DNA of 64,000 nucleotides from JACRIM01 sp038042195 (GCA_038042195.1 JBBTET010000008.1:1-64000); one strand, 5' to 3'. Shown: positions 45,818 to 54,682, counted from the stretch's first letter. The notes: a model not told the origin generated them from the letters alone. Translations and numbers: made by a program.

Positions 45818-46234
45818 TCACGGGGTTGGAGTTTCTAGACCCATCTCATTGGGTGGAGCCGCCGTTCTTGATTGGTGATCTGAACTTGTTCGCTTCACGA
45901 GGTCCTCCCAAGCGGCCGTGCCAAAGTTGGCTTTGATTTCTTTTTCCAAATCCGCATCGGAGAGCGTATCGAACTTAATCATGCGAGCCCAAGCGCAGTA
46001 CTCGTCTGTTTTTCCTGAATTATAGAAAGTCAGTCCCCAAATTCGCCCTGTTGAAGTATCGAGCAAGTACTGATGACGATTGAACGTCGTATTAGTTACC
46101 ATTTGAAAGCGGCCAATAGTTAAGTCTGGCTTCGCAGTAGAATTCTTTACAGCATCATTCGTCTGGCCCAGCACAATGACTGTCGTAACTACGCCGACTC
46201 CGAAGACAAGAATTTGAATCGCTCTCTTTTTCAT
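45818..46234 (-). CDS. small exported or membrane-anchored protein, unknown function
   Basis: A 138-aa protein with a strong ribosome-binding site (AAGGAG) and an N-terminal hydrophobic helix after two lysines (MKKRAIQILVFGVGVVTTVI), acting as signal or anchor. The mature part includes FNRHQYLLDTSTGRIWGL, a pattern seen in small exported proteins that display a 'value of this setting' beta fold, and a helix-rich end. More AT-rich than the surroundings. No function assigned. Confidence 0.55.
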   Translation of the reverse strand: MKKRAIQILVFGVGVVTTVIVLGQTNDAVKNSTAKPDLTIGRFQMVTNTTFNRHQYLLDTSTGRIWGLTFYNSGKTDEYCAWARMIKFDTLSDADLEKEIKANFGTAAWEDLVKRTSSDHQSRTAAPPNEMGLETPTP

Positions 46235-46402
46235 CCGAATTTCTCCTTAATGACATGATCGCCTTAATTGAGGCATCTATGTCTATTTTACACTGATGCA
46301 CTCATGAGTGTTATGATGAGGGTGGGTTGCACTCAACCCACCATTATTGTGCGAGTTCCGTTGTTTTAGAGGACGGTCCTTCGACTCAACGGATAACTTC
46401 CC

Positions 46403-46606
46403 ATGATCCGCATCGCCCAAGCCGCCAACCCCCTCGATGCCCGCCACCTCCTCGGCGTCCTTGAATCCCGCGGCATCCGCGCCGTCATTCAGGGCGAGGC
46501 CCTCTGGGCCGCGCGCAGCGAGCTTCCCTTCACGCCCGACTCCGCCCCAACCATCTGGGTCGCGCCTCACTTCATCGAATCGCATCGCATCACCTTGCCA
46601 ATCTGA
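46403..46606 (+). CDS. DUF2007 (putative signal-transducing) protein
   Basis: A 67-aa protein matching DUF2007: ANPLDARHLLGVLESRGIRA then VIQGEALWAARSELPF and SAPTIWVAP. The family is a small alpha/beta fold found alone or fused to other modules, thought to bind a ligand or partner; the biochemical role is unknown. Confidence 0.8.
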   Translation: MIRIAQAANPLDARHLLGVLESRGIRAVIQGEALWAARSELPFTPDSAPTIWVAPHFIESHRITLPI

Positions 46607-46649
46607 ATTGATGTGTCAACACTGCGACACACGCGATCCACTGCCAGCT

Positions 46650-47192
46650 TTATGTCCCATCCTTGCGCTTGCGGCGCGACTTCCGCGCTTCGAACGGCAC
46701 ATCGGCCTCCGGCATGCGCTGGTGAATCTTCCAGCGGTCGATGAACCACTGCGGGTCACGGCGGTATTCGTCGATCAGCTTCCATGAATACGGCCGACCG
46801 CACTCCGGGCAGCGATGCTGGTCGGGCAGGCCGGTGAGGTTGTAGCCGCAGTGAATGCAGAACGGCTCTTTCCTTGCGCGGACGGCCCTGCGAAACACCC
46901 ACGCGGCGAGTGTGAACGAGACGATCCCGAACAGGGCGAACGATTTCAGGCCGAGGGCCAGGAACAGCGGCCGCCATTGGCGGAAGAACACCAAGCCGAC
47001 TATCGCCACAATAATTAGAATGAACGGCGTGAGAAATATCCACCGCCAACCGACGTGATGAGCCGCGTCGCCCCACGTGGGCCGCCACCAAGTGATCTCG
47101 TCCGGGGCAACCTTGAGGTCACTGGGCGTAGCGACAATCGAGTGAGGCACCTGAGTCTCAATCGGTTTGCTCTCGTCAGACTCAGATTCCAT
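46650..47192 (-). CDS. membrane protein with CxxCGYxLxGL zinc ribbon
   Basis: About 180 aa from ATG 47192 (MESESDESK); a start 13 codons upstream also exists. Two membrane helices (WIFLTPFILIIVAIVGLVFF, SFALFGIVSFTLAAWVF) are followed by a zinc-ribbon (CIHCGYNLTGLPDQHRCPEC). This motif is very common in planctomycete proteins of unknown function. The start overlaps the RDD gene by 11 bp, so the two are co-translated. Confidence 0.7.
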   Translation of the reverse strand: MESESDESKPIETQVPHSIVATPSDLKVAPDEITWWRPTWGDAAHHVGWRWIFLTPFILIIVAIVGLVFFRQWRPLFLALGLKSFALFGIVSFTLAAWVFRRAVRARKEPFCIHCGYNLTGLPDQHRCPECGRPYSWKLIDEYRRDPQWFIDRWKIHQRMPEADVPFEARKSRRKRKDGT

Positions 47193-47757
47193 TCGGATTC
47201 GATCCAGCAACGGATATCCCCTGAGGAACATCGTCTGCAGGCTCCCAGACAGGAAACGTGAGCATCATGAAGTTGATTAGTCGGCGCTCAATGCGCTGGG
47301 TCCCTAGAGAGCGTGCTTTGCATTTCACGACATAGAACCCGCTTACCTTGTCATGCCAGGCTTGCTTGTGCTTGTCGAAAAGAATCCAAATGTGATCCAA
47401 GCCGAATGTGTACAAGAGGAATACTGTGATGGCAGCGAGGTAACTGACCGCCATCCAGCCGGGCTGACCATCAAACATCGACGCATAGCGGATTCGCATC
47501 ACGCGATAGCCGAGGGTGCCGTGTGCTGTCATGCGAAGTCCCAGGCAATACGCCACGGCAATCAAGTAACATCCAATGTCGATCCAATCATAGGACTCAA
47601 CAGTGACCCATTCGTCCGGCGCGGCGTAATACCAAATCTCAGGAGCAAGAAAAGACAACCAGATCAAGAACACGAAATCAAAAAGGAGTGCGAGGGAACG
47701 CCGAAAAAAGCCAGCGTAGTCCTTTGGATCGTAGATTGGCCCGACCATACTGCTCAT
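47182..47757 (-). CDS. RDD family membrane protein
   Basis: A 191-aa protein starting at ATG 47757 (MSSMVGPIYDPKDYAGF). RDD pattern: YAGFFRRSLALLFDFVFLIW (with the Arg/Asp pair), GLRMTAHGTLGYRVMRIRYA and DKHKQAWHDKVSGFYVVK. Three or four membrane helices. RDD proteins are proposed transporters; one is known to move ions, but the substrate here is unknown. Its end overlaps the next gene. Confidence 0.85.
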   Translation of the reverse strand: MSSMVGPIYDPKDYAGFFRRSLALLFDFVFLIWLSFLAPEIWYYAAPDEWVTVESYDWIDIGCYLIAVAYCLGLRMTAHGTLGYRVMRIRYASMFDGQPGWMAVSYLAAITVFLLYTFGLDHIWILFDKHKQAWHDKVSGFYVVKCKARSLGTQRIERRLINFMMLTFPVWEPADDVPQGISVAGSNPNGI

Positions 47758-47802
47758 GAATGCACGTTGGCTCCCACCACGATATAATACCATGCGACGC
47801 CT

Positions 47803-49020
47803 ATGAACCTCCCCTCCCTCATCTCCGAATCCCTCATCAGCCTCGGCAAGAACAAGGTTCGCACCGGTCTGTCCATGCTCGGCATCATCATCGGCGTCGG
47901 GGCCGTGATCACACTGGTGGCCATGGCTCAGGCGACCAAGACCCGCGTCGAAGCCGAGATTGCCCGCCTGGGGGACGACTGGATGTTCGTCTGGTCGTGG
48001 GGCGTCTCGCGCGGCGGCGTGCGAAAGGCCGACCAACAGCGAAAACCTTTGCAAACGCGTCAGGACGCCGATGCCATCATGGACGAGTGCGCCGCCGTTC
48101 GCGCGGCCAGCCCGACGAATCGCCTCACGCAACAAGTGAAGTCCAGCTACAGCAATTACTCGACGAACCTCATGGGCGTCCTGCCGAACTTTCACGACAT
48201 TCGCCGTTGGGGTGTCGAGGCCGGGCGCACGCTGGATGAATCGGACGAGATTTCCAAACGCCCCGTCTGCTGCATCGGCCTGACCTCGGCGCGCGAGCTG
48301 TTCGGCTCGGTGAATCCCATCGGCGAGGAGATCACGGTCAAGAACGCCCGTTTCAAGGTCGTCGGCCTACTCGGCTTCAAGGGACGCAACGGCATGCGCG
48401 ACGAAGATGACATGATCCTCTTCCCATACAGCACCTTTCAAGCGAAAGTGGCCGGCACGGAGATTTCCGGCACGCTCGTTGCCGCGGCGCACCACGGCGT
48501 CGATCCGAAGGTCGCCGAGGATCAGATACGCAGGTTGTTGCGACAGCGGCACAATCTCCGCGACGACGACCCCGATGACTTTCGCATCTTCGCTCTCAGC
48601 GAGTCGGCCGCGGTGAAGGAAGAGTCGAGCGAGTCCTTTTCGTGGCTGCTCGGCATGATCGCCAGCGTGTCGCTCTGCGTCGGCGGTATCGGCATCATGA
48701 ACATCATGCTGGTCAGCGTCACCGAGCGCACACGAGAGATCGGCCTGCGCATGGCCATCGGCGCGAACAACACGGACATCCTAGCCCAGTTTCTCATCGA
48801 GGCCGTCGTCCTCTGCACGCTCGGCGGCGTGTTCGGCATGTTCGGCGGCTGGGGATTCTCGTATCTGCTCACGACGTGGAAGGGCTACGAGACGGCCGTG
48901 TCCTACTGGATCGCGGCGATTGCCCTCGGCTTTGCCTTCGCCACGGGCGTCTTCTTCGGCTTCTACCCTGCCTGGCGAGCGAGCCGGCTCGACCCGATTG
49001 ATGCGCTGCGATTCGAATAG
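47803..49020 (+). CDS. MacB-like ABC transporter permease
   Basis: A 405-aa permease with an N-terminal helix (NLPSLISESLISLGKNKVRT then GLSMLGIIIGVGAVI), a ~230-residue periplasmic MacB domain and three C-terminal FtsX-type helices (WLLGMIASVSLCVGGIGIMN, then IMLVSVTERTREIGLRMAIG). These are the MacB/LolC class of mechanotransmission permeases that drive export of lipoproteins or peptides. The ATPase and adaptor genes are not in this window, so its partners are elsewhere. A TATAAT lies 15 bp before the start. Confidence 0.92.
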   Translation: MNLPSLISESLISLGKNKVRTGLSMLGIIIGVGAVITLVAMAQATKTRVEAEIARLGDDWMFVWSWGVSRGGVRKADQQRKPLQTRQDADAIMDECAAVRAASPTNRLTQQVKSSYSNYSTNLMGVLPNFHDIRRWGVEAGRTLDESDEISKRPVCCIGLTSARELFGSVNPIGEEITVKNARFKVVGLLGFKGRNGMRDEDDMILFPYSTFQAKVAGTEISGTLVAAAHHGVDPKVAEDQIRRLLRQRHNLRDDDPDDFRIFALSESAAVKEESSESFSWLLGMIASVSLCVGGIGIMNIMLVSVTERTREIGLRMAIGANNTDILAQFLIEAVVLCTLGGVFGMFGGWGFSYLLTTWKGYETAVSYWIAAIALGFAFATGVFFGFYPAWRASRLDPIDALRFE

Positions 49021-49022
49021 GC

Positions 49023-49832
49023 TCAGAAGTTATTTTCTCGAAGCAACGGCGTAACCACCACCCGAATAAACGGCGCGGCCGACGACGTGACGTGATTGCC
49101 GACGTAACCCAATCGCGCCCATGACGGATGCCATCGAGACTCCACGAAGCGCGGCGGGTGGTAGTGCCAACCAACCAACCCGGCCGACGGGGACCACACG
49201 CGATCCGACGTGCCAAAGAGCGTCGTGCCGAGTCCCAGAAAGAAATAATCGCCGAGCGCGCCGATGGACGTGAGACTCCCGCTGCACTTGGACGCGGCAA
49301 GCGTGATGTCGTAGCCCGGTGACACCGCAGCCGCTAGGAGAACGGCGGTGTGAACGCGCACGTTACTCGGAAGTTTTTCGAGCGCGCGAATCACGATCCA
49401 ACATCCACCCGACTGCGCGACGAGGCAGATCGGCGAATCCGGATGGGCGCGGGCATAGGAGGTGATCGCCTCGACAAGACGGTCGCATTGCCGTCGGTGG
49501 TGGCGACGGCTCATGAGGTTGACCAGCGAGCGGACGCCGAACAGACCTGCGTTCCAGTCAAACCGAACCGCAGCCCCGCGATATCGGCCTTGTAGCACCC
49601 CCATTGCGATGGAGTAGTTGTAGATGCTCGGCCCCTCAATGCCGCCGAGGATGAGCGTCAGACCGCGTTTTCGACGTGTCGGCGAATCGGCACAGGCCGG
49701 CAACCGGGGCTGCCAGAATATGGCAGTGATTTTCCCCAATACCCCCAGGAGAGGATCAATGACTCCGCCCAGGAGTGGGATGAGATTCCATGCGAATGGA
49801 TAGGGCTTTGGACCAGAAACGGAAGTCGCCAT
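49023..49832 (-). CDS. alpha/beta-hydrolase-like protein
   Basis: A 269-aa protein with an N-terminal hydrophobic segment (YPFAWNLIPLLGGVIDPLLG). Core shows LTLILGGIEGPSIYNYSIAM, the nucleophile elbow CLVAQSGGCWIVIRALE (variant AQSGG of GxSxG), GTSDRVWSP (possible acid) and VGNHVTSSAAP (possible catalytic His). That order is the alpha/beta-hydrolase layout of small esterases. Substrate unknown. Convergent with the permease gene (2 bp apart). Confidence 0.7.
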   Translation of the reverse strand: MATSVSGPKPYPFAWNLIPLLGGVIDPLLGVLGKITAIFWQPRLPACADSPTRRKRGLTLILGGIEGPSIYNYSIAMGVLQGRYRGAAVRFDWNAGLFGVRSLVNLMSRRHHRRQCDRLVEAITSYARAHPDSPICLVAQSGGCWIVIRALEKLPSNVRVHTAVLLAAAVSPGYDITLAASKCSGSLTSIGALGDYFFLGLGTTLFGTSDRVWSPSAGLVGWHYHPPRFVESRWHPSWARLGYVGNHVTSSAAPFIRVVVTPLLRENNF

Positions 49833-49849
49833 GCCGACCGCGACCCGCC

Positions 49850-50407
49850 TCAGGCGCGTTCCATGTATTCACCGGTGCGCGTGTCGATGCGAAGCATCTC
49901 GCCATTCTCAATGAATGGCGGAACGCGAATCTTCAGGCCCGTCTCCATGACGGCGTCCTTGCTCTGGTTGGTGACGGTCGCGCCCTTGGCCTGCGGAGAC
50001 GTGTCGGTGACGGTCAGTTCGACCGTGTTCGGCAGGTCGACGCCGATGATGGTGCCGTCCATGAACTTGGCCATGAGGCGCTCGTTGCCCTTGAGATACT
50101 TCTCGGCATCGACCATGACATCCTTGGAGACGGGGGTCTGCTCGAAGTTGACAATGTCCATCAGCACGAAGGCGTCGCCATCGCGATAGAGATACTCCAT
50201 CGGCTTGTCTTCGACGTGGGGCGTTTCGAGCTTCTCATCCATGTTCATTCGCTGGTCGAGGAGCAGCCCGGTTTTGAAGTTCTTGAGCTTGATCTGCATG
50301 TAGCTGCGCCAGTTGCCCTTGGCGACGCGCTGGGCTTCGTGAACGATGAAAAGCTGGTTTTCCCAGATGACGGCCTGTCCCTTGCGAATGTCGGATGCTT
50401 TCGGCAT
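49850..50407 (-). CDS. efp: elongation factor P with unusual tip loop
   Basis: EF-P relieves ribosome stalling at proline runs. The 185-aa protein has the KOW-like N-domain and two OB domains, with the family end EVRVPPF-type sequence KIRVPPFIENGEMLRIDTRT then GEYMERA. The tip of domain I is odd: where most EF-Ps have PGK/R-G with a modified Lys or Arg, this reads RVAKGNWRSYMQIKL, without the proline-glycine turn, and Asn aligns with the modified residue. Otherwise complete. Divergent from the ESCRT-like cluster. Confidence 0.92.
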   Translation of the reverse strand: MPKASDIRKGQAVIWENQLFIVHEAQRVAKGNWRSYMQIKLKNFKTGLLLDQRMNMDEKLETPHVEDKPMEYLYRDGDAFVLMDIVNFEQTPVSKDVMVDAEKYLKGNERLMAKFMDGTIIGVDLPNTVELTVTDTSPQAKGATVTNQSKDAVMETGLKIRVPPFIENGEMLRIDTRTGEYMERA

Positions 50408-50755
50408 GAGTCGTTCCTGCGTGGTGGTGCCGCCGACGAACTCACCCGGTCGAATGGGCGACTGGCGGCGTAAAGGTTATTTCTTGTGTTTACAGGGCTT
50501 AAGTGTCGGCGGAAACGGGAAATCCGTCAAGGTATGCGATTAGAAAGGCGGCCCGGTATTGTAGGGGTGCAACCGCATGGAATTGATATAGTTAGAGAGT
50601 AGGCCCGGACTTCGTTTCGACCGTTGGAAAGGCAATGCAACAGAATCGTAATTGGATCTTGGATTCGCTCGATTGGCTGGAGTTGGTTTTGGAAGTGATG
50701 GGCGTCTTTCTGAACTGATTTCCAATCGATCTGGGACGTAAACGCAAAGGCGAAC
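50408..50755. other. divergent gap between efp and the ESCRT-like cluster
   Basis: 348 bp with no convincing gene. A 27-codon frame (ATG 50635 to TGA 50718) is too weak to call. Promoters of efp and the cluster must lie here; I could not point to a clear -35/-10 pair. Confidence 0.4.
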
Positions 50756-51181
50756 ATGATTCTCGCTGAACTCGGAAAATTCGTCGGCGGCAAAGTCGCC
50801 ACCGCGTTGATCTTCGTCGCCATGGCCGGCGGCGGTCTCTGGTGCTATCAGCATCCCGAGGCGCTGCGCACCGGTTGGCAGGTCGTGAAGCTCACGCTGC
50901 TTTGGATCGTCGTTGCGGCGGCGTTGCCGTGGAGCAGTTATCTCTTCATACAACCGCTCATGGCGAGCCAGGCGCAGATGCAGTCGGCCCGTGCCGCCGG
51001 GGTCGTGGGCGTGGCGATCATCGCGGCCTACAGTCTGGTGGACATCATGCTCGCGTTGTATCTGGCCGAGGGCGGAATCGTCGGCTCCTTCTCGTGGTTC
51101 GTCGTGATCCTGGGGTTTGCCGCGGCGGCCGCATATAATTTCGTGATCTGCGAGTCGCTTGCAAGGCAGACCGAGGCGTGA
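50756..51181 (+). CDS. multi-pass membrane protein, first gene of ESCRT-like cluster
   Basis: A 141-aa protein with three or four membrane helices (VATALIFVAMAGGGLWCYQ, LTLLWIVVAAALPWSSYLFI, AGVVGVAIIAAYSLVDIMLA, GSFSWFVVILGFAAAAAYNF). No family recognised. It is 37 bp before the kinase gene on the same strand, so it may supply the membrane anchor or target for the cluster. Confidence 0.65.
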   Translation: MILAELGKFVGGKVATALIFVAMAGGGLWCYQHPEALRTGWQVVKLTLLWIVVAAALPWSSYLFIQPLMASQAQMQSARAAGVVGVAIIAAYSLVDIMLALYLAEGGIVGSFSWFVVILGFAAAAAYNFVICESLARQTEA

Positions 51182-51218
51182 GACTGCGAGAGCACCGCAA
51201 AGAATAGGGAGTCGTTCC

Positions 51219-52337
51219 ATGAAAGGGCCGCAGGTCGGCGAGCGCATCAGCGAATATGTACTGGAAGAACTGGTCGGAGCAGGCAGCTTCGGCCAGGTCT
51301 GGCGCGCTCATCATCACATCTGGAAAACCGACCGCGTCGCCGTGAAGGTGCCGACTGATTCGCAATTCGTGCGCAACCTCCAGCGCGAGGGCCTCACGGT
51401 TCACGGATTGAAGCACCCGAATATCGTCCGCGCGATCGGGCTGGACCCCTATGCCGACGTGCCCTATCTGGTGATGGAGTACGTGGACGGAGCGTCGCTG
51501 GACAAGCTCATCGAGAAGAGTCCGTCGGGCCTGCCGATCCCGGCGGTGCGCAACTTCCTGCGCGGAATCCTGCAAGCATTGGAATATGCTCACGGAGCAA
51601 ATGTGATTCATCGTGACATCAAGCCGGCCAACATCCTTATCGTCGGTGGTCACTCCAAGCTGCCGGAGTCGTTGTCACCCGACGATGTGAAGGTCACGGA
51701 CTTCGGCCTCGGGCTGGCTGGCGAAATCACCGCATCAAGCATCGTTCAGTCCGGTAGTCTGCTCGCCGAGGACGGCAAGAGCATCTCCGGCACGCTGGCC
51801 TACATGGCCCCCGAACAGCGCGACGGCGGCGAGACGGACGCGCGCAGCGATTTGTATTCCGTCGGCGTGGTACTCTTTGAGATGGTCACGGGGAAGCGGC
51901 CCAGCGGCAGTGACATGCCGTCGCACGTGCGCGAGGGGTTGCCCTCGTGGATCGACTGGCTGTATTCACGACTCTACACGCGGCACGAGCGGCGATTGGC
52001 GAGCGCGACCGAGGCGTTGGCGATGATCGACACGATGGGTGTTCCGCCGGTCATTCAGCCGTCGTTGCCGCCGATGGCGCGAGGCATGGGAGGACCGGTT
52101 CGCGTCGAACGAGACGGCCGCGCCCCGCCGCCGCCACCGATCCCTGGGCCGCGTGTGTCCAAGCGATCCTGCCCCTCGTGTGGTGGAGAGGCGCAGCGTG
52201 GGGACAACTATTGCATTCTGTGCGGCGTGCAAATCGTCGCGGAGGTACGCAAGTGCGCGAGCTGCGGCGCGGTGCCGCAGACGAATGACCGATTCTGCAT
52301 AACCTGCGGCTCGCCGTTGCAGGCGGAGATAAGGTGA
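51219..52337 (+). CDS. Ser/Thr protein kinase with C-terminal double zinc ribbon
   Basis: Start ATG 51219 follows AGGGAG. 372 aa. Kinase domain: G-loop LVGAGSFGQVWRA, VAVKVP (Lys), HRDIKPAN near 130, DFGLGLA, MAPEQRDGG. A Pro-rich linker leads to two zinc ribbons (CPSCGGEAQRGDNYCILC, CASCGAVPQTNDRFCITC). No membrane helix, so it is cytosolic. The zinc-ribbon style recurs in two other genes here (52344, 54683), suggesting a shared docking mode. First regulatory gene of the cluster. Confidence 0.9.
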   Translation: MKGPQVGERISEYVLEELVGAGSFGQVWRAHHHIWKTDRVAVKVPTDSQFVRNLQREGLTVHGLKHPNIVRAIGLDPYADVPYLVMEYVDGASLDKLIEKSPSGLPIPAVRNFLRGILQALEYAHGANVIHRDIKPANILIVGGHSKLPESLSPDDVKVTDFGLGLAGEITASSIVQSGSLLAEDGKSISGTLAYMAPEQRDGGETDARSDLYSVGVVLFEMVTGKRPSGSDMPSHVREGLPSWIDWLYSRLYTRHERRLASATEALAMIDTMGVPPVIQPSLPPMARGMGGPVRVERDGRAPPPPPIPGPRVSKRSCPSCGGEAQRGDNYCILCGVQIVAEVRKCASCGAVPQTNDRFCITCGSPLQAEIR

Positions 52338-52343
52338 TCGGCC

Positions 52344-52574
52344 ATGTTCTTCTGGACGACCGGAATGTCTCCCATCGTGACACTGTTGATTTTCATCATC
52401 GGCACGATCTTCGTCGTGTACTCGATGGCGGGGGCGTTTAAGTGGACCTGCGGTTGGGGAGAAGAGGACATGCGTCGCGCCGGTGCGTGGAGATGCACGG
52501 AGCCGAAATGCCGCGCATCGAACCCGTCACATGCCCGCTTCTGCCGCATGTGTGGAAAGAAGCACGATGCATAA
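52344..52574 (+). CDS. small membrane protein with zinc ribbon
   Basis: A 76-aa protein, 6 bp after the kinase stop: one membrane helix (MSPIVTLLIFIIGTIFVVYS), then a cytosolic tail with a zinc ribbon (CTEPKCRASNPSHARFCRMC). It could anchor the cytosolic proteins of the cluster to the membrane. No characterised homologue known to me. Confidence 0.7.
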   Translation: MFFWTTGMSPIVTLLIFIIGTIFVVYSMAGAFKWTCGWGEEDMRRAGAWRCTEPKCRASNPSHARFCRMCGKKHDA

Positions 52575-52589
52575 CCGATCGGGGTCCGC

Positions 52590-53999
52590 ATGAAGTCCGC
52601 CATCGAACAAGCCGTCGAAACCGAGTCCGGCTATCTGGCCGGCGTGCAGGCCAACTTGAAGGCCGCCGGCAGCAAGGCGTTCCAAGGGGCGATCTTCGTG
52701 CGCGAGGATCATGACCGCGCCGAGCAGGTTCGCGCCGCGATGGTGGATCGTCGGCTCTTTGATCGCAAGAAGTTCGACGCCCTGCCGCAGGGGCGCGGCT
52801 TCACCATTCGCGGGTTCGAGCGGCAATGGCTCTTTTGGAAAAAGCTCAAGAGCGTCACCATCGCAACGGTGCTCGCGCCGCCTGGTCCGCTGCTCGAAGG
52901 CGACGGCCGCACTGAGCCGGTGTCGTTTACTACGCTGGAGAAGCACGTGCGTGGTCTGGTGCGCGATGGCCTCGCCCCGCACGTTGTCGGCGTGTGCAGC
53001 CCCAGTGGATTTGCCACTGATGTGTGGAATACTCCGATCGGGATTCCGAATGTTCGTGTGGTCCTTGTCGAACCGACGAAGGAAGGCGGTTGGAAGGCGG
53101 GATGCCCCGGTGGCCCGTTGGACGAGCGTCTGATAAAACTCTTCGACCCGGAAGGGCCGATGCAAAAGGTGGACCGCGTTCGCCGGGAGATCGACGTTCG
53201 AAGCACCGATCTGTTGATCGGCGGAATCTCCGTGGCCGACATGGCGAAGGACCTCGGTGTTCCGCTTACAGTGGCGCGGGCCGGCTTTGAAGCGGCGGCG
53301 AAGGCCGACCCCGAGTTGCGACTGACGCGACAGGCCGGCGACGTGATTTTGTTTCGCGGCGCGACGGCGCTCCCGACGAAGGAGGACGACTCAATGTCCC
53401 TCACGGATTGGATCAAGAGCCTCTTCTCCAAAGAGGGCGACGAGGCAGCGAAGGTAACCGTGCTCATGGAGCGACGGGCCGCCCTCTCCACGCGCCTCGA
53501 CCGGATGTACGACGACATCGGCAAGCTGGAGAAGCGCGAACAGGAACTCGTCACCGAAGGCAAGAGCGCCTCGTCAAATGTCGTAAAACGCCGACTCGCC
53601 GCGCAGATTGCCCACATGCGCAAGGACATCTCCCGCTGCAACACCAGTGCGGCCGTAGTCAGCAAGCAAATCAACATCATCAGCACGCACGTTCACAACC
53701 TCGAACTGGCCCAGGCCGGCAGCGTGGCCCAGTTGCCGTCGAGCGATGAACTGACCGAAGCCGCGGTGAACGCCGAGGAGATTCTGGAGCAGTTGTCGGT
53801 TAGTGACGATCTGGTCAGCAGCCTGGAGGTCGGGCTGGCCCAGTCGGCCGTTTCTGAGGATGAGGCGGCAATCCTGAAGGAACTCGAAGGCGACAAGCCG
53901 GAGGCAACGAAGCAAGACATGGCGCGAACGGTGGCACAAGCGCAGGAAGGGAATCCGCCCGATACAAAGAAGGAACGCGGACCAGCGCAAGCGGAATGA
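52590..53999 (+). CDS. winged-helix / ESCRT-III-like fusion protein
   Basis: 469 aa in three parts. Residues ~1-200: an alpha/beta domain I do not recognise. ~205-258: a winged-helix pattern (ISVADMAKDLGVPLTVARAG, ADPELRLTRQAGDVILFR). From Met269: MSLTDWIKSLFSKEGDEA, then a charged helical hairpin (MERRAALSTRLDRMYDDIGK, VVKRRLAAQIAHMRKDIS) and an acidic tail with DEAAILKELEG. This last part resembles the small ESCRT-III-like proteins that follow. A strong SD (AAGGAGG, 8 bases before ATG 53394) precedes Met269, so it may also be made alone. Winged helices accompany ESCRT-III in archaea. Homology is inferred by pattern only. Confidence 0.6.
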   Translation: MKSAIEQAVETESGYLAGVQANLKAAGSKAFQGAIFVREDHDRAEQVRAAMVDRRLFDRKKFDALPQGRGFTIRGFERQWLFWKKLKSVTIATVLAPPGPLLEGDGRTEPVSFTTLEKHVRGLVRDGLAPHVVGVCSPSGFATDVWNTPIGIPNVRVVLVEPTKEGGWKAGCPGGPLDERLIKLFDPEGPMQKVDRVRREIDVRSTDLLIGGISVADMAKDLGVPLTVARAGFEAAAKADPELRLTRQAGDVILFRGATALPTKEDDSMSLTDWIKSLFSKEGDEAAKVTVLMERRAALSTRLDRMYDDIGKLEKREQELVTEGKSASSNVVKRRLAAQIAHMRKDISRCNTSAAVVSKQINIISTHVHNLELAQAGSVAQLPSSDELTEAAVNAEEILEQLSVSDDLVSSLEVGLAQSAVSEDEAAILKELEGDKPEATKQDMARTVAQAQEGNPPDTKKERGPAQAE

Positions 54000-54024
54000 A
54001 ATTGACAATGACCCATTGTCAATT
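54000..54024. repeat. intergenic palindrome P1 (AATTGACAATG arms)
   Basis: Perfect 11-bp inverted repeat around ACC. Located between two genes of the cluster; a shorter relative is at 55071. Confidence 0.9.
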
Positions 54025-54035
54025 CGGATGAACTC

Positions 54036-54635
54036 ATGGCCCTCTTTGACTGGCTTAACAAGAAGAACAAATCCCTGTCGCAAATGACGCGGCAGGAGCT
54101 TCGTCGACAGGAGTTGCTGCTCAACCGCGAGCGCGATCAACTGCTCAAGCGCGTCACTGATCTCGCCGGCAAGAAGCAGGAAATCTTCGATCGCGGCCGA
54201 CAGGAGAAGACGCCCGAGGTGCGCCGTGTGCTGGCCCAGGAGTTCGACCTCAAGACGACCGAGCAACTGCTCACGTCGCGGCAGCTAAATATCCGCAGCA
54301 AAGAGGCCATCACGGTCACACGCATGCGCATGCTTCGGGAGAACGCCGAAAAGGCCAAGGCCCGTGGCTCGAAGCTCGGCCTCATCGGTGAAAAGGACCT
54401 CGTCGCGTTGGAAAAAATGATCGCCAGCGACGAGATCACCTCCGAGATGTATCAGGATCGGCTCGACTCCATGCTCCAAATCGGTGGCGAGGACGGTGAA
54501 AGCATCCTCACGCCGGGGTCAAAGCAGGTGCTCGATGTTTGGGAACAAATGGACACCGGACTCATCGCTGATGCGGGACACGCGTTTGATGAAGCGGAAC
54601 GCCGCGTCCGTGAGCGACACAAGGCGAGCGAGTAA
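54036..54635 (+). CDS. ESCRT-III-like charged helical protein
   Basis: 199 aa. N-terminus MALFDWLNKKNKSLSQMTRQ then a long basic helical hairpin (ELRRQELLLNRERDQLLKRV, EVRRVLAQEFDLKTTEQLLT), further helices (NIRSKEAITVTRMRMLRENA) and an acidic region (VALEKMIASDEITSEM, GLIADAGHAFDEAERRVRER). Basic first helices, an acidic C-terminus and small size match the ESCRT-III/CdvB architecture. The C-terminal DEAERRVRERHK only weakly resembles a MIM1. No membrane segment. Assignment rests on architecture and gene context, not a database match. Confidence 0.55.
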   Translation: MALFDWLNKKNKSLSQMTRQELRRQELLLNRERDQLLKRVTDLAGKKQEIFDRGRQEKTPEVRRVLAQEFDLKTTEQLLTSRQLNIRSKEAITVTRMRMLRENAEKAKARGSKLGLIGEKDLVALEKMIASDEITSEMYQDRLDSMLQIGGEDGESILTPGSKQVLDVWEQMDTGLIADAGHAFDEAERRVRERHKASE

Positions 54636-54647
54636 TCGTCGGTGTAG

Positions 54648-54664
54648 GGTCCGCTGTGCGGACC
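54648..54664. repeat. intergenic palindrome P2 copy 1 (GGTCCGC)
   Basis: GGTCCGC-TGT-GCGGACC, perfect 7-bp arms, preceded by TAG. A second copy is at 55723. Confidence 0.9.
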
Positions 54665-54682
54665 ACGTTCTTGAAATAACAA

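Noticed and set aside
50635..50718. 27-codon frame (MQQNRNWILDSLDWLELVLE...) before the ESCRT-like cluster
   Set aside because: Looks like an amphipathic helix but has a poorly spaced ribosome-binding site and cannot be supported alone.
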